DNA of 64,000 bases from Pseudomonas viridiflava (GCF_900591205.1 NZ_UUPU01000074.1:20505-84504); one strand, 5' to 3'; shown: positions 51,387 through 60,818, counted from the first letter of the stretch. Program-made: numbers and translations. Notes: generated by a model not told the origin, from the letters alone.

Positions 51387-51605
51387 ATGTATGTGTGCCT
51401 CTGTACTGGCGTCACCGACGGACAAATCCGCGAAGCAATCTATGAAGGTTGCTGCAGCTACAAGGAAGTGCGTGAAACCACCGGCGTTGCCAGCCAGTGC
51501 GGAAAATGTGCTTGCCTGGCCAAGCAAGTGGTACGGGAAACCCTGACGCAGCTGCAGACAGCCCAGGCCGCGCTCCCCTATTCAACAGAATTTACACACG
51601 CGTAA
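51387..51605 (+). CDS. bfd: Bacterioferritin-associated ferredoxin Bfd
   Basis: 72 residues binding one [2Fe-2S] cluster through CLC near the start and CGKCACL in the middle. Bfd binds bacterioferritin and, fed by Fpr, reduces the stored ferric mineral to release iron. It is followed by its own terminator and by a bacterioferritin gene; fpr is also in this window. Confidence 0.96.
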   Translation: MYVCLCTGVTDGQIREAIYEGCCSYKEVRETTGVASQCGKCACLAKQVVRETLTQLQTAQAALPYSTEFTHA

Positions 51606-51622
51606 ATCAGCGTGTTTTAAAG

Positions 51623-51648
51623 AACCGGACTTAGTGTCCGGTTTTTTT
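51623..51648 (+). terminator. Terminator of bfd
   Basis: AACCGGAC and GTCCGGTT pair around TTAGT, followed by a run of seven T. Confidence 0.92.
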
Positions 51649-51806
51649 ATGCCAGTAATTCAATTAGTTAGCGCCAAGACGCGGAACACAAACATTCTTA
51701 TTCCGATTAATTTTCATTTATTATTCAATAACTTAGGTTTGACACTAGGGATTTCGCCGCTCAAACTCCGCCTTATACACAGCTATTACAGGGCAGGACC
51801 CCAGTC

Positions 51807-52277
51807 ATGAAAGGCGACATCTCAGTCATCCAGCAACTCAACAAAATCCTTGCCAATGAACTGGTCGCGATCAATCAGTACTTTCTGCATGCGCGCATGT
51901 ACGACGATTGGGGCCTGGAAAAGCTCGGCAAGCGTGAATACAAAGAATCCATCAAAGCCATGAAGGACGCGGACGCGCTGATCAAACGCATCCTGTTCCT
52001 GGAAGGTCTGCCGAACGTGCAGGACCTGGGCAAGCTGAACATCGGCGAGCACACCCAGGAAATGATCAGCAGCGACCTGGGCTTTGAACGCAAGAGCCAC
52101 AGCGACCTCAAGGCCGCCATTGCTCACTGTGAAACCAAGGGCGACTTCGGCAGCCGTGAACTGCTGGAAGACATCCTGGAAGATCAGGAAGAGCATATCG
52201 ACTGGCTGGAAACCCAACTGGGCCTGATCGACAAGGTCAGCCTGGAAAATTACCTGCAATCGCAGATGGGTGAATAA
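51807..52277 (+). CDS. bfr: Bacterioferritin with substituted ferroxidase ligands
   Basis: 156 residues of the 24-subunit iron-storage family, closely resembling Pseudomonas BfrB over its whole length. The heme ligand Met52 is retained. Glu18, Glu47, the Glu around residue 94, and the Glu/His pair in EEHIDWLE are kept. The block EMKHAD of BfrB reads AMKDAD here, replacing the ferroxidase ligands Glu51 and His54 by Ala and Asp. It may therefore be a heme-type partner subunit rather than a self-sufficient ferroxidase. Confidence 0.93.
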   Translation: MKGDISVIQQLNKILANELVAINQYFLHARMYDDWGLEKLGKREYKESIKAMKDADALIKRILFLEGLPNVQDLGKLNIGEHTQEMISSDLGFERKSHSDLKAAIAHCETKGDFGSRELLEDILEDQEEHIDWLETQLGLIDKVSLENYLQSQMGE

Positions 52278-52295
52278 CCCTTAGGCGACAGGTAT

Positions 52296-52335
52296 AAAAA
52301 AGCCCCGCTCTCTTAATGAGAAGCGGGGCTTTTTA
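52296..52335 (+). terminator. Terminator of bfr
   Basis: AAAAAAGCCCCGCT and AGCGGGGCTTTTT are complementary around a 12-base loop, 18 bases after the stop. Confidence 0.9.
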
Positions 52336-52349
52336 TTGACCGATGATGT

Positions 52350-52429
52350 GTAGGAGCCGGCTTGGCGATGGCATCCGAACACACGGCGCCAGGCTCAAGG
52401 CCAATCGCCGGCAAGCCGGCGCCTACAGA
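52350..52429. repeat. REP-type palindromic pair
   Basis: TGTAGGAGCCGGCTTG and CAAGCCGGCGCCTACA are inverted arms around a spacer of about 45 bases, between the convergent bfr and grxD genes. Confidence 0.85.
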
Positions 52430-52768
52430 TCAGGCGTCGGTCTTGGCTGCAGCGTTTGCCGCTGCATCCTTGATCAGCGCCTGCAACGAACCGTCAGCGG
52501 CCATTTCAGTGATGATGTCGCTACCGCCAACCAGCTCACCGGCTACCCACAGTTGCGGGAAGGTTGGCCAGTTGGCGTACTTTGGCAGGTTGGCGCGGAT
52601 TTCCGGGTTTTGCAGGATATCCACATAAGCGAATTTCTCGCCACACGCCATGATGGCCTGGGACGCCTTGGCGGAGAAGCCGCACTGAGGGGCGTTCGGG
52701 GCGCCCTTCATGTAAAGCAGAATGGTGTTGTTGGCAATCTGCTCTTTGATCGTTTCGATGATATCCAT
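52430..52768 (-). CDS. grxD: Monothiol glutaredoxin GrxD
   Basis: 112 residues. The monothiol active site is CGFS (NAPQCGFSAK), and the glutathione-binding blocks are WPTFPQLWV and GGSDIITEM. Such proteins bind a [2Fe-2S] cluster with glutathione and take part in Fe-S delivery. The chain ends in an Ala-rich tail. It lies near the bfd/bfr iron genes, as in P. aeruginosa. Confidence 0.96.
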   Translation of the reverse strand: MDIIETIKEQIANNTILLYMKGAPNAPQCGFSAKASQAIMACGEKFAYVDILQNPEIRANLPKYANWPTFPQLWVAGELVGGSDIITEMAADGSLQALIKDAAANAAAKTDA

Positions 52769-52854
52769 GGAACACCTCGGCTGGAACTTTGCGACTCACA
52801 GGTCGGCACGGTGGCGCATTGTAACGCAAAATCCCAGCGTGGTGCTCGGGCACC

Positions 52855-54963
52855 TTATGCGGCGGCAACGTGCACCGGCACCCCGTTCAACGCGGCGTTG
52901 CCCGACAATTCATCCAACTGCCGCTCGTCGGTCAAGTCATTCGCGCTGGCCCCCGGCTGCCCGCTGGCGATGCTCATCTGCACGCCCGGGCGGCCATGCC
53001 CCCAACCATGGGGCAGGCTGACCACGCCGGGCATCATGTCCAGGCTGGCGACCACTTCCACCTCGATCATGCCGATGCGCGAACTCACACGCACCCGCTG
53101 GCCGTCGTTCAACTGGCGATTGCTCAGGTCATCGGGATGCATCAGCAACTGGTGCCGAGGCTTGCCCTTCACCAGCCGGTGATAGTTGTGCATCCAGGAA
53201 TTATTACTGCGCACATGACGACGGCCGATCAGCAGCAGTTCGTCGGCCGCCGGCAGCGGCTGCGCGGTAAACCGCGCCAGGTCCGCGAGGATCACTGCCG
53301 GTGCGGCCTGCACGTTGCCATCAGCGGTTTTCAAACGGGCGGCCAAGTTGGGCTTGAGCGGCCCCAGATCCACGCCATGCGGGTGATCCGCCAGCATCGC
53401 GACTGACAGCTTATGCGTGGACGCATCACCGTACACGCCTGCACGCAGCCCGAAGTCGATCATCTGCGCCGGAGGCATAGTCGGCTTGAGCGCAGCACCG
53501 GTCTGCGCGGCAAACGCTTTGGCCAGGCCGACAAAAATCTCCCAGTCGTGCAGCGCCCCCGCCGGCTTGGGCAAAATCGCGCGATTGAAGCGCGTGATGT
53601 TACGCACGGCGAACATATTGAATGTGGTGTCGTAGTGATCGTTTTCCAGCGCCGACGTGGAGGGCAGGATCAGGTCGGCGTAACGCGTGGTCTCGTTGAT
53701 ATACAGGTCAATGCTGACCATGAACTCCAACCCATCCAGCGCCTGCTCCAACTGACGCCCGTTCGGGGTCGACAGCACAGGGTTACCCGCCACGGTCACC
53801 AAGGCGCGGATTTGCCCTTCGCCTTCAGTGAGCATTTCTTCCGCCAGAGCGGACACCGGTAACTCGCCACCGTACTCTGGACGCCCAGATACCCGACTCT
53901 GCCAGCGATTGAAATGCCCGCCACCGGTCGACGCCACCAGGTCCACCGCCGGTGTGGTGCACAAGGCGCCACCGACCCGGTCGAGGTTGCCGGTGACCAG
54001 GTTGATCAACTGCACCAGCCAATGACACAGCGTGCCAAACGCCTGGGTCGATACGCCCATGCGCCCATAACACACCGCCTTGTCCGCCGCGGCAAAGTCC
54101 CGCGCCAGCTGGCGGATCTGCTCGGCAGGCACCGCACACTGACGACTCATGGCCTCGGCGGTAAACCCGGCAATAGCCTGGCGCACCTCTTCAATGCCCT
54201 CGATGGGTAAATGGCTACCGCGGGCCAGGTTCTCGGTAAACAGGGTGTTGAGCACGCCAAACAACAGCGCCGCATCGCCGCCGGGCCGCACGAACAGATG
54301 CTGATCGGCGATCGCTGCCGTTTCACTGCGTCGAGGGTCGACCACCACCACTTTGCCGCCCCGCGCCTGAATCGCCTTGAGGCGTTTCTCCACGTCAGGC
54401 ACGGTCATGATGCTGCCGTTGGATGCCAACGGGTTGCCGCCCAGGATCAGCATGAAATCGGTGTGGTCGATGTCCGGAATCGGCAACAACAGGCCATGAC
54501 CGTACATAAGGTGGCTGGTGAGGTGATGCGGCAACTGGTCTACCGAGGTCGCCGAGAACCGATTGCGCGTCTTGAGCTGGCCGAGGAAGTAGTTGCTGTG
54601 GGTCATCAGCCCGTAGTTGTGCACGCTGGGGTTGCCCTGATACACCGCGACCGCATTCTGCCCATGCCGCGCCTGGATGCCCGCCAGCCGCTGGGCTACC
54701 AGCGCAAAGGCTTCCTCCCACGGGATCGGTTGCCATTCGCTGCCGACGCGCAACATGGGTTGGTGCAGGCGGTCCGGGTCGTTCTGGATATCCTGCAGCG
54801 CCACGGCCTTGGGGCAGATATGCCCACGGCTGAACGTGTCCAGCGGGTCGCCCTTGATCGAGCTGATCGCGAGGCTCCCGTCGTCGGCTTGGGTGGTTTC
54901 AAGCGTCAGGCCACAGATGGCCTCACACAGATGGCAGGCACGGTGGTGGAGAGTCTTGGTCAT
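52855..54963 (-). CDS. Molybdopterin-dependent oxidoreductase (BisC/formate dehydrogenase superfamily)
   Basis: 702 residues. The N-terminal [4Fe-4S] site uses Cys10, Cys13, Cys17 (CHLCEAIC) and Cys50 (GHICPKA); several molybdopterin blocks follow (LILGGNPLASNGS, VVVVDPRRSETAAIAD, SLPHGWGHG). There is no twin-arginine signal, so it is cytoplasmic. A metal-ligating Cys is not evident in the region SATSVDQLPHH, and the substrate is unknown. No electron-transfer partner gene adjoins it. Confidence 0.88.
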   Translation of the reverse strand: MTKTLHHRACHLCEAICGLTLETTQADDGSLAISSIKGDPLDTFSRGHICPKAVALQDIQNDPDRLHQPMLRVGSEWQPIPWEEAFALVAQRLAGIQARHGQNAVAVYQGNPSVHNYGLMTHSNYFLGQLKTRNRFSATSVDQLPHHLTSHLMYGHGLLLPIPDIDHTDFMLILGGNPLASNGSIMTVPDVEKRLKAIQARGGKVVVVDPRRSETAAIADQHLFVRPGGDAALLFGVLNTLFTENLARGSHLPIEGIEEVRQAIAGFTAEAMSRQCAVPAEQIRQLARDFAAADKAVCYGRMGVSTQAFGTLCHWLVQLINLVTGNLDRVGGALCTTPAVDLVASTGGGHFNRWQSRVSGRPEYGGELPVSALAEEMLTEGEGQIRALVTVAGNPVLSTPNGRQLEQALDGLEFMVSIDLYINETTRYADLILPSTSALENDHYDTTFNMFAVRNITRFNRAILPKPAGALHDWEIFVGLAKAFAAQTGAALKPTMPPAQMIDFGLRAGVYGDASTHKLSVAMLADHPHGVDLGPLKPNLAARLKTADGNVQAAPAVILADLARFTAQPLPAADELLLIGRRHVRSNNSWMHNYHRLVKGKPRHQLLMHPDDLSNRQLNDGQRVRVSSRIGMIEVEVVASLDMMPGVVSLPHGWGHGRPGVQMSIASGQPGASANDLTDERQLDELSGNAALNGVPVHVAAA

Positions 54964-55245
54964 GGCCAGTCTCTTTTATTGGGCTTTGGCCTGACTATGG
55001 CCCCCGACCGGGATGCGCACCAGCAACGTCAGCCCTGTGAATTGGGGGGCATCAGGCCAGACCATGTGCAAATGTTTCAAAACCTTGCACGCAGCCTCTG
55101 AAACCGACGCAGCCTGGCCTGGGCCCGCCCTCGTGCATTGCAAAAGGTCTGGGGGCCAGTGTACAAATGGGCCGCTGCTGTCTGGAATCAGTCTTCAAAA
55201 GCGCTCCGGCGCCCTGCTTGAACACCCTTAAAAACCGTAGCCCTA

Positions 55246-55261
55246 TTGGTAAGACGCGACA
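55246..55261 (-). promoter_or_regulatory. Candidate ArgR half-site upstream of argF
   Basis: On the minus strand TGTCGCGTCTTACCAA fits the Pseudomonas ArgR half-site TGTCGC-N8-AA. It lies about 127 bases before argF. The surrounding 54964-55387 region otherwise shows no gene and should contain the argF promoter (A+T-rich near 55261-55272). Confidence 0.55.
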
Positions 55262-55387
55262 TTTAATTATAAGATCGCGCCTTCCCCTATTTCGTCGCCC
55301 CGTGCGGCTTTCGCCGCAGGTCTCGCCCGTTGTCACAATAAACAAGGCTTTGAGTATCTGCGGTCTGTTGCAAAAAGGTAGTTAATG

Positions 55388-56308
55388 ATGAGCGCAAGGC
55401 ACTTTCTCTCCCTGATGGATTGCACGCCCGAAGAGCTGGTCAGCGTGATCCGTCGAGGCATTGAGCTTAAAGACCTGCGTAACCGCGGCGTACTGTTCGA
55501 GCCTTTGAAAAACCGCGTGCTCGGGATGATTTTCGAGAAGTCGTCGACCCGCACCCGCGTGTCCTTCGAAGCCGGCATGATCCAACTGGGTGGCCAGGCC
55601 ATCTTCCTGTCATCGCGTGATACCCAACTGGGCCGTGGCGAACCGATCGCCGATGCGGCCCGCGTGATGTCGCGCATGCTCGATGCGGTGATGATCCGTA
55701 CCTTTGCCCACAGCACCGTGACCGAGTTTTCCGCCAACTCCCGGGTGCCTGTGATCAACGGCCTGTCCGATGACCTGCACCCGTGCCAGTTGCTGGCCGA
55801 TATGCAAACCTTCCTGGAGCACCGGGGTTCGATCCAGGGCAAGACCGTGGCCTGGATCGGCGACGGCAATAACATGTGCAACAGCTATATAGAAGCGGCG
55901 ATCCAGTTCGACTTCCAACTGCGCGTTGCCTGCCCGCCAGGCTACGAGCCGGATGCACGCTTCCTGGCACAGGCCGGTGATCGCGTGACCATCGTGCGCG
56001 ACCCGCGTGACGCAGTGATCGGCGCGCACCTGGTGAGCACCGACGTATGGACCTCCATGGGCCAGGAAGAAGAAACCGCCAAGCGCCTGGCCCTGTTCGC
56101 GCCGTTCCAGGTGACCCGCGCCCTGCTCGACATGGCCGCGCCGGATGTACTGTTCATGCATTGCCTGCCCGCGCACCGTGGCGAGGAAATCAGCCTCGAC
56201 CTGCTCGATGATGAGCGCTCGGTGGCCTGGGACCAGGCTGAAAACCGCCTGCACGCACAGAAGGCCCTGCTCGAATTCCTCGTCCCGCCGTCGTACCACC
56301 ACGCATGA
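55388..56308 (+). CDS. argF: Ornithine carbamoyltransferase ArgF
   Basis: 306 residues, anabolic enzyme forming citrulline from ornithine and carbamoyl phosphate. The carbamoyl-phosphate site is FEKSSTRTRVSFE, followed by HPCQLLADMQTF and the ornithine site FMHCLPAHRGEE. Two ATGs are adjacent (55385 and 55388); the second gives MSARHFLSL, the usual family start. It overlaps the following ABC gene by 4 bases. Confidence 0.97.
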   Translation: MSARHFLSLMDCTPEELVSVIRRGIELKDLRNRGVLFEPLKNRVLGMIFEKSSTRTRVSFEAGMIQLGGQAIFLSSRDTQLGRGEPIADAARVMSRMLDAVMIRTFAHSTVTEFSANSRVPVINGLSDDLHPCQLLADMQTFLEHRGSIQGKTVAWIGDGNNMCNSYIEAAIQFDFQLRVACPPGYEPDARFLAQAGDRVTIVRDPRDAVIGAHLVSTDVWTSMGQEEETAKRLALFAPFQVTRALLDMAAPDVLFMHCLPAHRGEEISLDLLDDERSVAWDQAENRLHAQKALLEFLVPPSYHHA

Positions 56309-57414
56309 GCCAGCCCTTCCTGCTGAACCTGCGCAATCTGGCATGCGGCTATCAAGATCAACGCGTGGTGCAGAACCTCAACCTGCACCTCAACGCCGGC
56401 GACATCGGTTGCCTGCTGGGTTCCTCGGGCTGTGGCAAAACCACCACCTTGCGGGCGATTGCCGGGTTCGAGCCGGTGCATGAAGGTGAAATCAGCCTGG
56501 CCGGTGAAGTGATCTCCAGCGCCGGTTTCACCCTGGCACCGGAGAAACGTCGGATCGGCATGGTGTTCCAGGACTACGCGCTGTTTCCCCACCTCAGCGT
56601 GGCCGACAACATCGCGTTCGGCATTCGCAAGCACCCGCAAAAAGACCGGGTGGTCGCTGAGTTGCTGGAACTGGTCAACCTCAAGAACCTTGGCAAGCGT
56701 TTCCCCCACGAACTGTCGGGCGGCCAACAGCAACGCGTGGCCCTCGCCCGTGCCCTGGCGCCGGAGCCACAACTGTTACTGCTGGATGAACCTTTCTCCA
56801 ACCTCGACGGCGAACTGCGGCGCAAGCTCAGCCACGAAGTGCGTGAGATTCTCAAGGCTCGCGGCACCAGTGCGATCCTGGTGACCCATGATCAGGAAGA
56901 GGCATTCGCCGTGAGTGATCAGGTGGGGGTGTTCAAGGAAGGCCGGCTTGAACAGTGGGACACGCCCTACAACCTCTACCACGAACCGCAGACGCCGTAT
57001 GTCGCGAGCTTTATCGGCCAGGGTTATTTCATCCGTGGCCAATTGAGTTCGCCGGAATCGGTCAGTACCGAGCTGGGCGACCTGCGGGGTAATCGCGCCT
57101 ACAGCTGGCCTACGGGCGGCGCGGTGGATGTGTTGCTGCGCCCCGACGATATTGTCTACGCGCCGGACAGCGCGCTGAAAGCGCGGATTGTCGGCAAAAC
57201 CTTCCTCGGTGCCTCGACCCTGTACCGCCTGCAACTGCCGACGGGCGCACAGCTGGAGTCGATTTTCCCCAGCCATGCCGACCATCCGCTCGGGGCGGAT
57301 GTGGGCATTCGCGTTGCTGCCGAACACCTGGTGCTGTTCCAGGCGTCGGGCAGCGTAGCGGCGCATATTCCTCAATCCGATTCCGGTGTGCGGCGCTACA
57401 GCCAGGCCACCTGA
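56305..57414 (+). CDS. ABC transporter ATP-binding protein (FbpC/PotA type), orphan
   Basis: 369 residues. The N-terminal 235-residue ATPase domain has Walker A GSSGCGKTT, signature LSGGQQQRVALARAL, Walker B LLLLDEPFSNLD and the switch VTHDQEEAFAVSD. The C-terminal domain is TOBE-like (VDVLLRPDDIVYAP). No permease or binding protein is adjacent. The ATGA overlap with argF means co-translation, and a similar gene follows argF in P. aeruginosa (PA3538). It may power an importer encoded elsewhere; the substrate, iron or an organic cation, cannot be decided. Confidence 0.9.
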   Translation: MSQPFLLNLRNLACGYQDQRVVQNLNLHLNAGDIGCLLGSSGCGKTTTLRAIAGFEPVHEGEISLAGEVISSAGFTLAPEKRRIGMVFQDYALFPHLSVADNIAFGIRKHPQKDRVVAELLELVNLKNLGKRFPHELSGGQQQRVALARALAPEPQLLLLDEPFSNLDGELRRKLSHEVREILKARGTSAILVTHDQEEAFAVSDQVGVFKEGRLEQWDTPYNLYHEPQTPYVASFIGQGYFIRGQLSSPESVSTELGDLRGNRAYSWPTGGAVDVLLRPDDIVYAPDSALKARIVGKTFLGASTLYRLQLPTGAQLESIFPSHADHPLGADVGIRVAAEHLVLFQASGSVAAHIPQSDSGVRRYSQAT

Positions 57415-57446
57415 GGAAACCGGATCAAAACCGGCGGGAGCTGGCT

Positions 57447-57542
57447 TGTGTGGGAGCTGGCTTGCCTGCGATGCGGGCACTGCACGCTGTATCAGGTACT
57501 GCGCGGTGATGCTATCGCAGGCAAGCCAGCTCCCACACAAGC
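57447..57542. repeat. REP-type palindromic pair
   Basis: TGTGTGGGAGCTGGCTTGCC and GGCAAGCCAGCTCCCACACA are perfect inverted arms around a 50-base spacer between the convergent ABC and ybaK genes. Confidence 0.92.
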
Positions 57543-57582
57543 CCGGCTTCCACACGGGATTTCACTCACTTCAAGATCGAAC

Positions 57583-58053
57583 TCAAGCCCGGCCAATCGG
57601 CGCAAACTTGGCCTGGGTATGCTCCGCCAGCACCGCTGCCGGCAGTTCAACTTCCAGCCCCCTCCTCCCCGCGCTCACAAAAATCGTTGCGAACGGCTGC
57701 GCCGTCACATCAATAAACGTACGCAAACGCTTTTTCTGCCCCAACGGGCTGATCCCGCCCAACAGATAACCGGTTGAACGCTGCGCCGCCGCCGGGTCGG
57801 CCATTTCGACTTTTTTGACGCCCGCCGCGTGAGCCAGGGCTTTCAAGTCCAGACTTCCGACGACCGGCACCACCGCCACCAACAATTCGCCCTTTTCACT
57901 GCTGGCCAGCAGGGTCTTGAACACTTGCGCCGGGTCGAGGCCCAATTTTTCCGCGGCCTCCAGGCCATACGAAGCCGCCTTGGGATCGTGCTCGTAGCTG
58001 TGGATGCGATGTTCGGCGCGAACTTTTTTCAACAGGTCCAAAGCGGGGGTCAT
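57583..58053 (-). CDS. ybaK: Cys-tRNA(Pro)/Cys-tRNA(Cys) deacylase YbaK
   Basis: 156 residues, a free-standing trans-editing enzyme that hydrolyses Cys-tRNA-Pro. Family blocks are VFKTLLASSEKGELLVAVVPV, with the catalytic Lys in VFKTL, and GYLLGGISPLGQKKRL near the C terminus. The ATG at 58053 is chosen because GGAG lies 6 bases upstream. Confidence 0.93.
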   Translation of the reverse strand: MTPALDLLKKVRAEHRIHSYEHDPKAASYGLEAAEKLGLDPAQVFKTLLASSEKGELLVAVVPVVGSLDLKALAHAAGVKKVEMADPAAAQRSTGYLLGGISPLGQKKRLRTFIDVTAQPFATIFVSAGRRGLEVELPAAVLAEHTQAKFAPIGRA

Positions 58054-58209
58054 AGCGTCTCCGGGCATGGCAAACAGATGGCCAATTCTAGGCCAACCCC
58101 GCGCAAAACGCTCTAGTGCGCACGCTACCGCAACCCAGCGCGAATGGCGCCAGCGTGATCATTCACCAGACCAATAGTTTGAAAGTGACTAATGGTTCAC
58201 TTTCGACCT

Positions 58210-58250
58210 TTGACAGCAGTCATTCTTGTCTATATTTTTTCGTTTCCGAA
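58210..58250 (+). promoter_or_regulatory. glpF promoter with GlpR-type operator
   Basis: TTGACA (58210-58215) and TATATT/TATTTT (58231-58238) make a sigma-70 promoter with 15-17 bp spacing. Directly after it TTCGTTTCCGAA (58239-58250) has the TTCG-N4-CGAA core of GlpR operators, placed to block RNA polymerase. An inverted repeat GAAAGTGA/TCACTTTC at 58181-58204 just upstream may be an additional binding site. The leader to the ATG is about 130 bases. Confidence 0.7.
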
Positions 58251-58378
58251 TACTGTAGGAATAGACCTACGGATTCGAGCAGTAAGCCGTTTAAGAGATG
58301 GGGATCTTTTTCACGGTGAAAATCGCGCATGGCCCGTTGAGGCCAATCGCCAGACAAGAACAACAATTGAGGTTTTCC

Positions 58379-59236
58379 ATGACAACTGCTCTTCAACAGC
58401 CTTCACTTTCGAGCCAATGCATGGCCGAATTTCTGGGGACTGCGCTTCTGATCTTCTTCGGTACTGGATGTGTCGCTGCGCTCAAGGTCGCGGGTGCCAG
58501 CTTTGGCTTGTGGGAAATCAGCATCATCTGGGGGGTTGGCGTCAGCATGGCGATCTACCTGAGCGCCGGTATTTCCGGGGCCCACCTCAACCCGGCAGTC
58601 AGTATCGCGCTGTGTATCTTCGCCGATTTCGAAAAACGCAAACTGCCCTTCTATATCCTCGCCCAGATCGCCGGCGCCTTCTGCTCGGCGGCCTTGGTGT
58701 ACACGCTCTACAGCAATCTGTTTTTCGATTACGAACAAACCCACCATATGGTGCGCGGCTCGCAGGCCAGCCTGGAATTGGCGTCGGTGTTCTCCACCTA
58801 CCCCCATGCACTGCTGAGCACTGCACAGGCATTCCTGGTGGAAATGGTCATCACCGCAATCCTGATGGGCGTGATCATGGCCCTTACCGATGACAACAAC
58901 GGCCTGCCTCGCGGCCCGCTGGCCCCGCTGCTGATCGGCCTGTTGATCGCCGTGATTGGCAGCGCCATGGGCCCATTGACCGGCTTTGCGATGAACCCGG
59001 CGCGGGATTTCGGGCCCAAGCTGATGACCTTTTTTGCTGGCTGGGGTGAAATGGCCTTTACCGGCGGTCGTGATATTCCTTACTTCCTGGTTCCGATTTT
59101 CGCGCCGATTGTCGGCGCATGCCTGGGTGCTGCGGCGTATCGCGGGCTGATTGCCCGCCATCTGCCAAGCGCCGTACCTGCCACAACGGATGAAACCACT
59201 GACACGGCTGTCAACGGCAAGACTCGTATTTCCTGA
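58379..59236 (+). CDS. glpF: Glycerol uptake facilitator GlpF
   Basis: 285 residues, an aquaglyceroporin of the inner membrane. It has six hydrophobic helices and the two NPA half-helices (GAHLNPAVSIAL and GFAMNPARDFGPKL); the Asp after the second NPA and Arg fit glycerol channels. The ATG at 58379 follows TTGAGGTTTTCC. glpK follows 76 bases downstream. Confidence 0.96.
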   Translation: MTTALQQPSLSSQCMAEFLGTALLIFFGTGCVAALKVAGASFGLWEISIIWGVGVSMAIYLSAGISGAHLNPAVSIALCIFADFEKRKLPFYILAQIAGAFCSAALVYTLYSNLFFDYEQTHHMVRGSQASLELASVFSTYPHALLSTAQAFLVEMVITAILMGVIMALTDDNNGLPRGPLAPLLIGLLIAVIGSAMGPLTGFAMNPARDFGPKLMTFFAGWGEMAFTGGRDIPYFLVPIFAPIVGACLGAAAYRGLIARHLPSAVPATTDETTDTAVNGKTRIS

Positions 59237-59312
59237 ACGCGCCGGCCTGGTCCCCTGCCCTTCGAGGCCCAGGCTGATTTCCGACTTCCTTATTTCGTCC
59301 AAGGCAATTGAC

Positions 59313-60818
59313 ATGACCGACATTCAGAATAAGAACTACATCATTGCCCTTGATCAGGGCACCACCAGTTCCCGCGCCATCATCTTTGATCGTGACGCCA
59401 ACGTGGTCTGCACCGCCCAGCGCGAATTCACCCAGCACTACCCGCAGGCCGGCTGGGTCGAGCATGACCCGATGGAAATTTTCGCCACTCAGAGCGCGGT
59501 GATGGTCGAGGCGCTGGCTCAAGCCGGCCTGCACCATGACCAGGTCGCCGCCATCGGTATCACCAACCAGCGTGAAACCACCGTGGTATGGGACAAGGTT
59601 ACCGGCCGCCCGATCTACAACGCGATCGTCTGGCAATGCCGCCGCAGCACCGAGATCTGCCAGCAACTCAAACGCGACGGCCATGAGCAATACATCAACG
59701 ACGCCACTGGCCTGGTCACCGACCCGTACTTCTCCGGCACCAAACTCACGTGGATCCTCGATAACGTCGAAGGCAGCCGTGAGCGTGCGCGCAATGGCGA
59801 ACTGCTGTTCGGCACCATCGACAGCTGGCTGATCTGGAAATTTACCGGCGGCAAGACCCACGTCACCGACTACACCAACGCCTCGCGCACCATGCTCTTC
59901 AACATCCACACCCTGGAGTGGGATGCGAAGATGCTGGAGATTCTCGACGTGCCGCGTGAAATGCTGCCGGAAGTGAAGTCCTCCTCGGAAATCTACGGCC
60001 GCACCAAGAGCGGCATCGCCATCGGCGGTATCGCCGGTGACCAACAGGCGGCGCTGTTCGGCCAGATGTGCGTCGAAGCCGGCCAGGCCAAGAACACCTA
60101 CGGCACCGGCTGCTTCCTGCTGATGAACACCGGCGACAAGGCGGTCAAATCCAAGCACGGCATGCTCACCACCATCGCCTGCGGCCCGCGTGGCGAAGTG
60201 GCCTATGCCCTGGAAGGCGCGGTATTCAACGGCGGTTCCACCGTGCAATGGCTGCGTGACGAGCTGAAAATCATCGCCGACGCCACCGACACCGAATACT
60301 TCGCCGGCAAGGTCAAGGACAGCAACGGCGTGTACCTGGTGCCAGCCTTCACCGGCCTGGGCGCCCCGTACTGGGACCCGTATGCGCGTGGCGCGCTGTT
60401 CGGCCTGACCCGTGGCGTACGCGTGGATCACATTATTCGTGCAGCCCTGGAGTCGATTGCCTACCAGACCCGCGACGTGCTGGATGCCATGCAGCAGGAT
60501 TCCGGCGAGCGCCTCAAGGCCCTGCGTGTGGACGGCGGCGCGGTAGCCAACAACTTCCTGATGCAATTTCAGGCCGATATCCTCGGCACCCAGGTTGAGC
60601 GCCCGCAAATGCGCGAGACCACCGCACTCGGCGCCGCCTACCTGGCGGGACTGGCGTGCGGCTTCTGGGGCAGCCTGGACGAGTTGCGCGGCAAGGCGGT
60701 AATCGAGCGCGAGTTCGAACCGCAACTGGACGAAGTGGCGAAGGAGAAGCTCTACGCCGGCTGGCAAAAAGCAGTCAGCCGTACCCGCGACTGGGAACCG
60801 CACGAAGGCGCTGAATAA
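59313..60818 (+). CDS. glpK: Glycerol kinase GlpK
   Basis: 501 residues. FGGY-family kinase that traps glycerol as glycerol-3-phosphate. ATP/glycerol blocks are ALDQGTTSSRAIIFD, NQRETTVVWDK, GGIAGDQQAALFGQ and FTGLGAPYWDP. The start MTDIQNKNY at 59313 matches the family; an in-frame extension overlaps glpF and is rejected. Confidence 0.98.
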   Translation: MTDIQNKNYIIALDQGTTSSRAIIFDRDANVVCTAQREFTQHYPQAGWVEHDPMEIFATQSAVMVEALAQAGLHHDQVAAIGITNQRETTVVWDKVTGRPIYNAIVWQCRRSTEICQQLKRDGHEQYINDATGLVTDPYFSGTKLTWILDNVEGSRERARNGELLFGTIDSWLIWKFTGGKTHVTDYTNASRTMLFNIHTLEWDAKMLEILDVPREMLPEVKSSSEIYGRTKSGIAIGGIAGDQQAALFGQMCVEAGQAKNTYGTGCFLLMNTGDKAVKSKHGMLTTIACGPRGEVAYALEGAVFNGGSTVQWLRDELKIIADATDTEYFAGKVKDSNGVYLVPAFTGLGAPYWDPYARGALFGLTRGVRVDHIIRAALESIAYQTRDVLDAMQQDSGERLKALRVDGGAVANNFLMQFQADILGTQVERPQMRETTALGAAYLAGLACGFWGSLDELRGKAVIEREFEPQLDEVAKEKLYAGWQKAVSRTRDWEPHEGAE

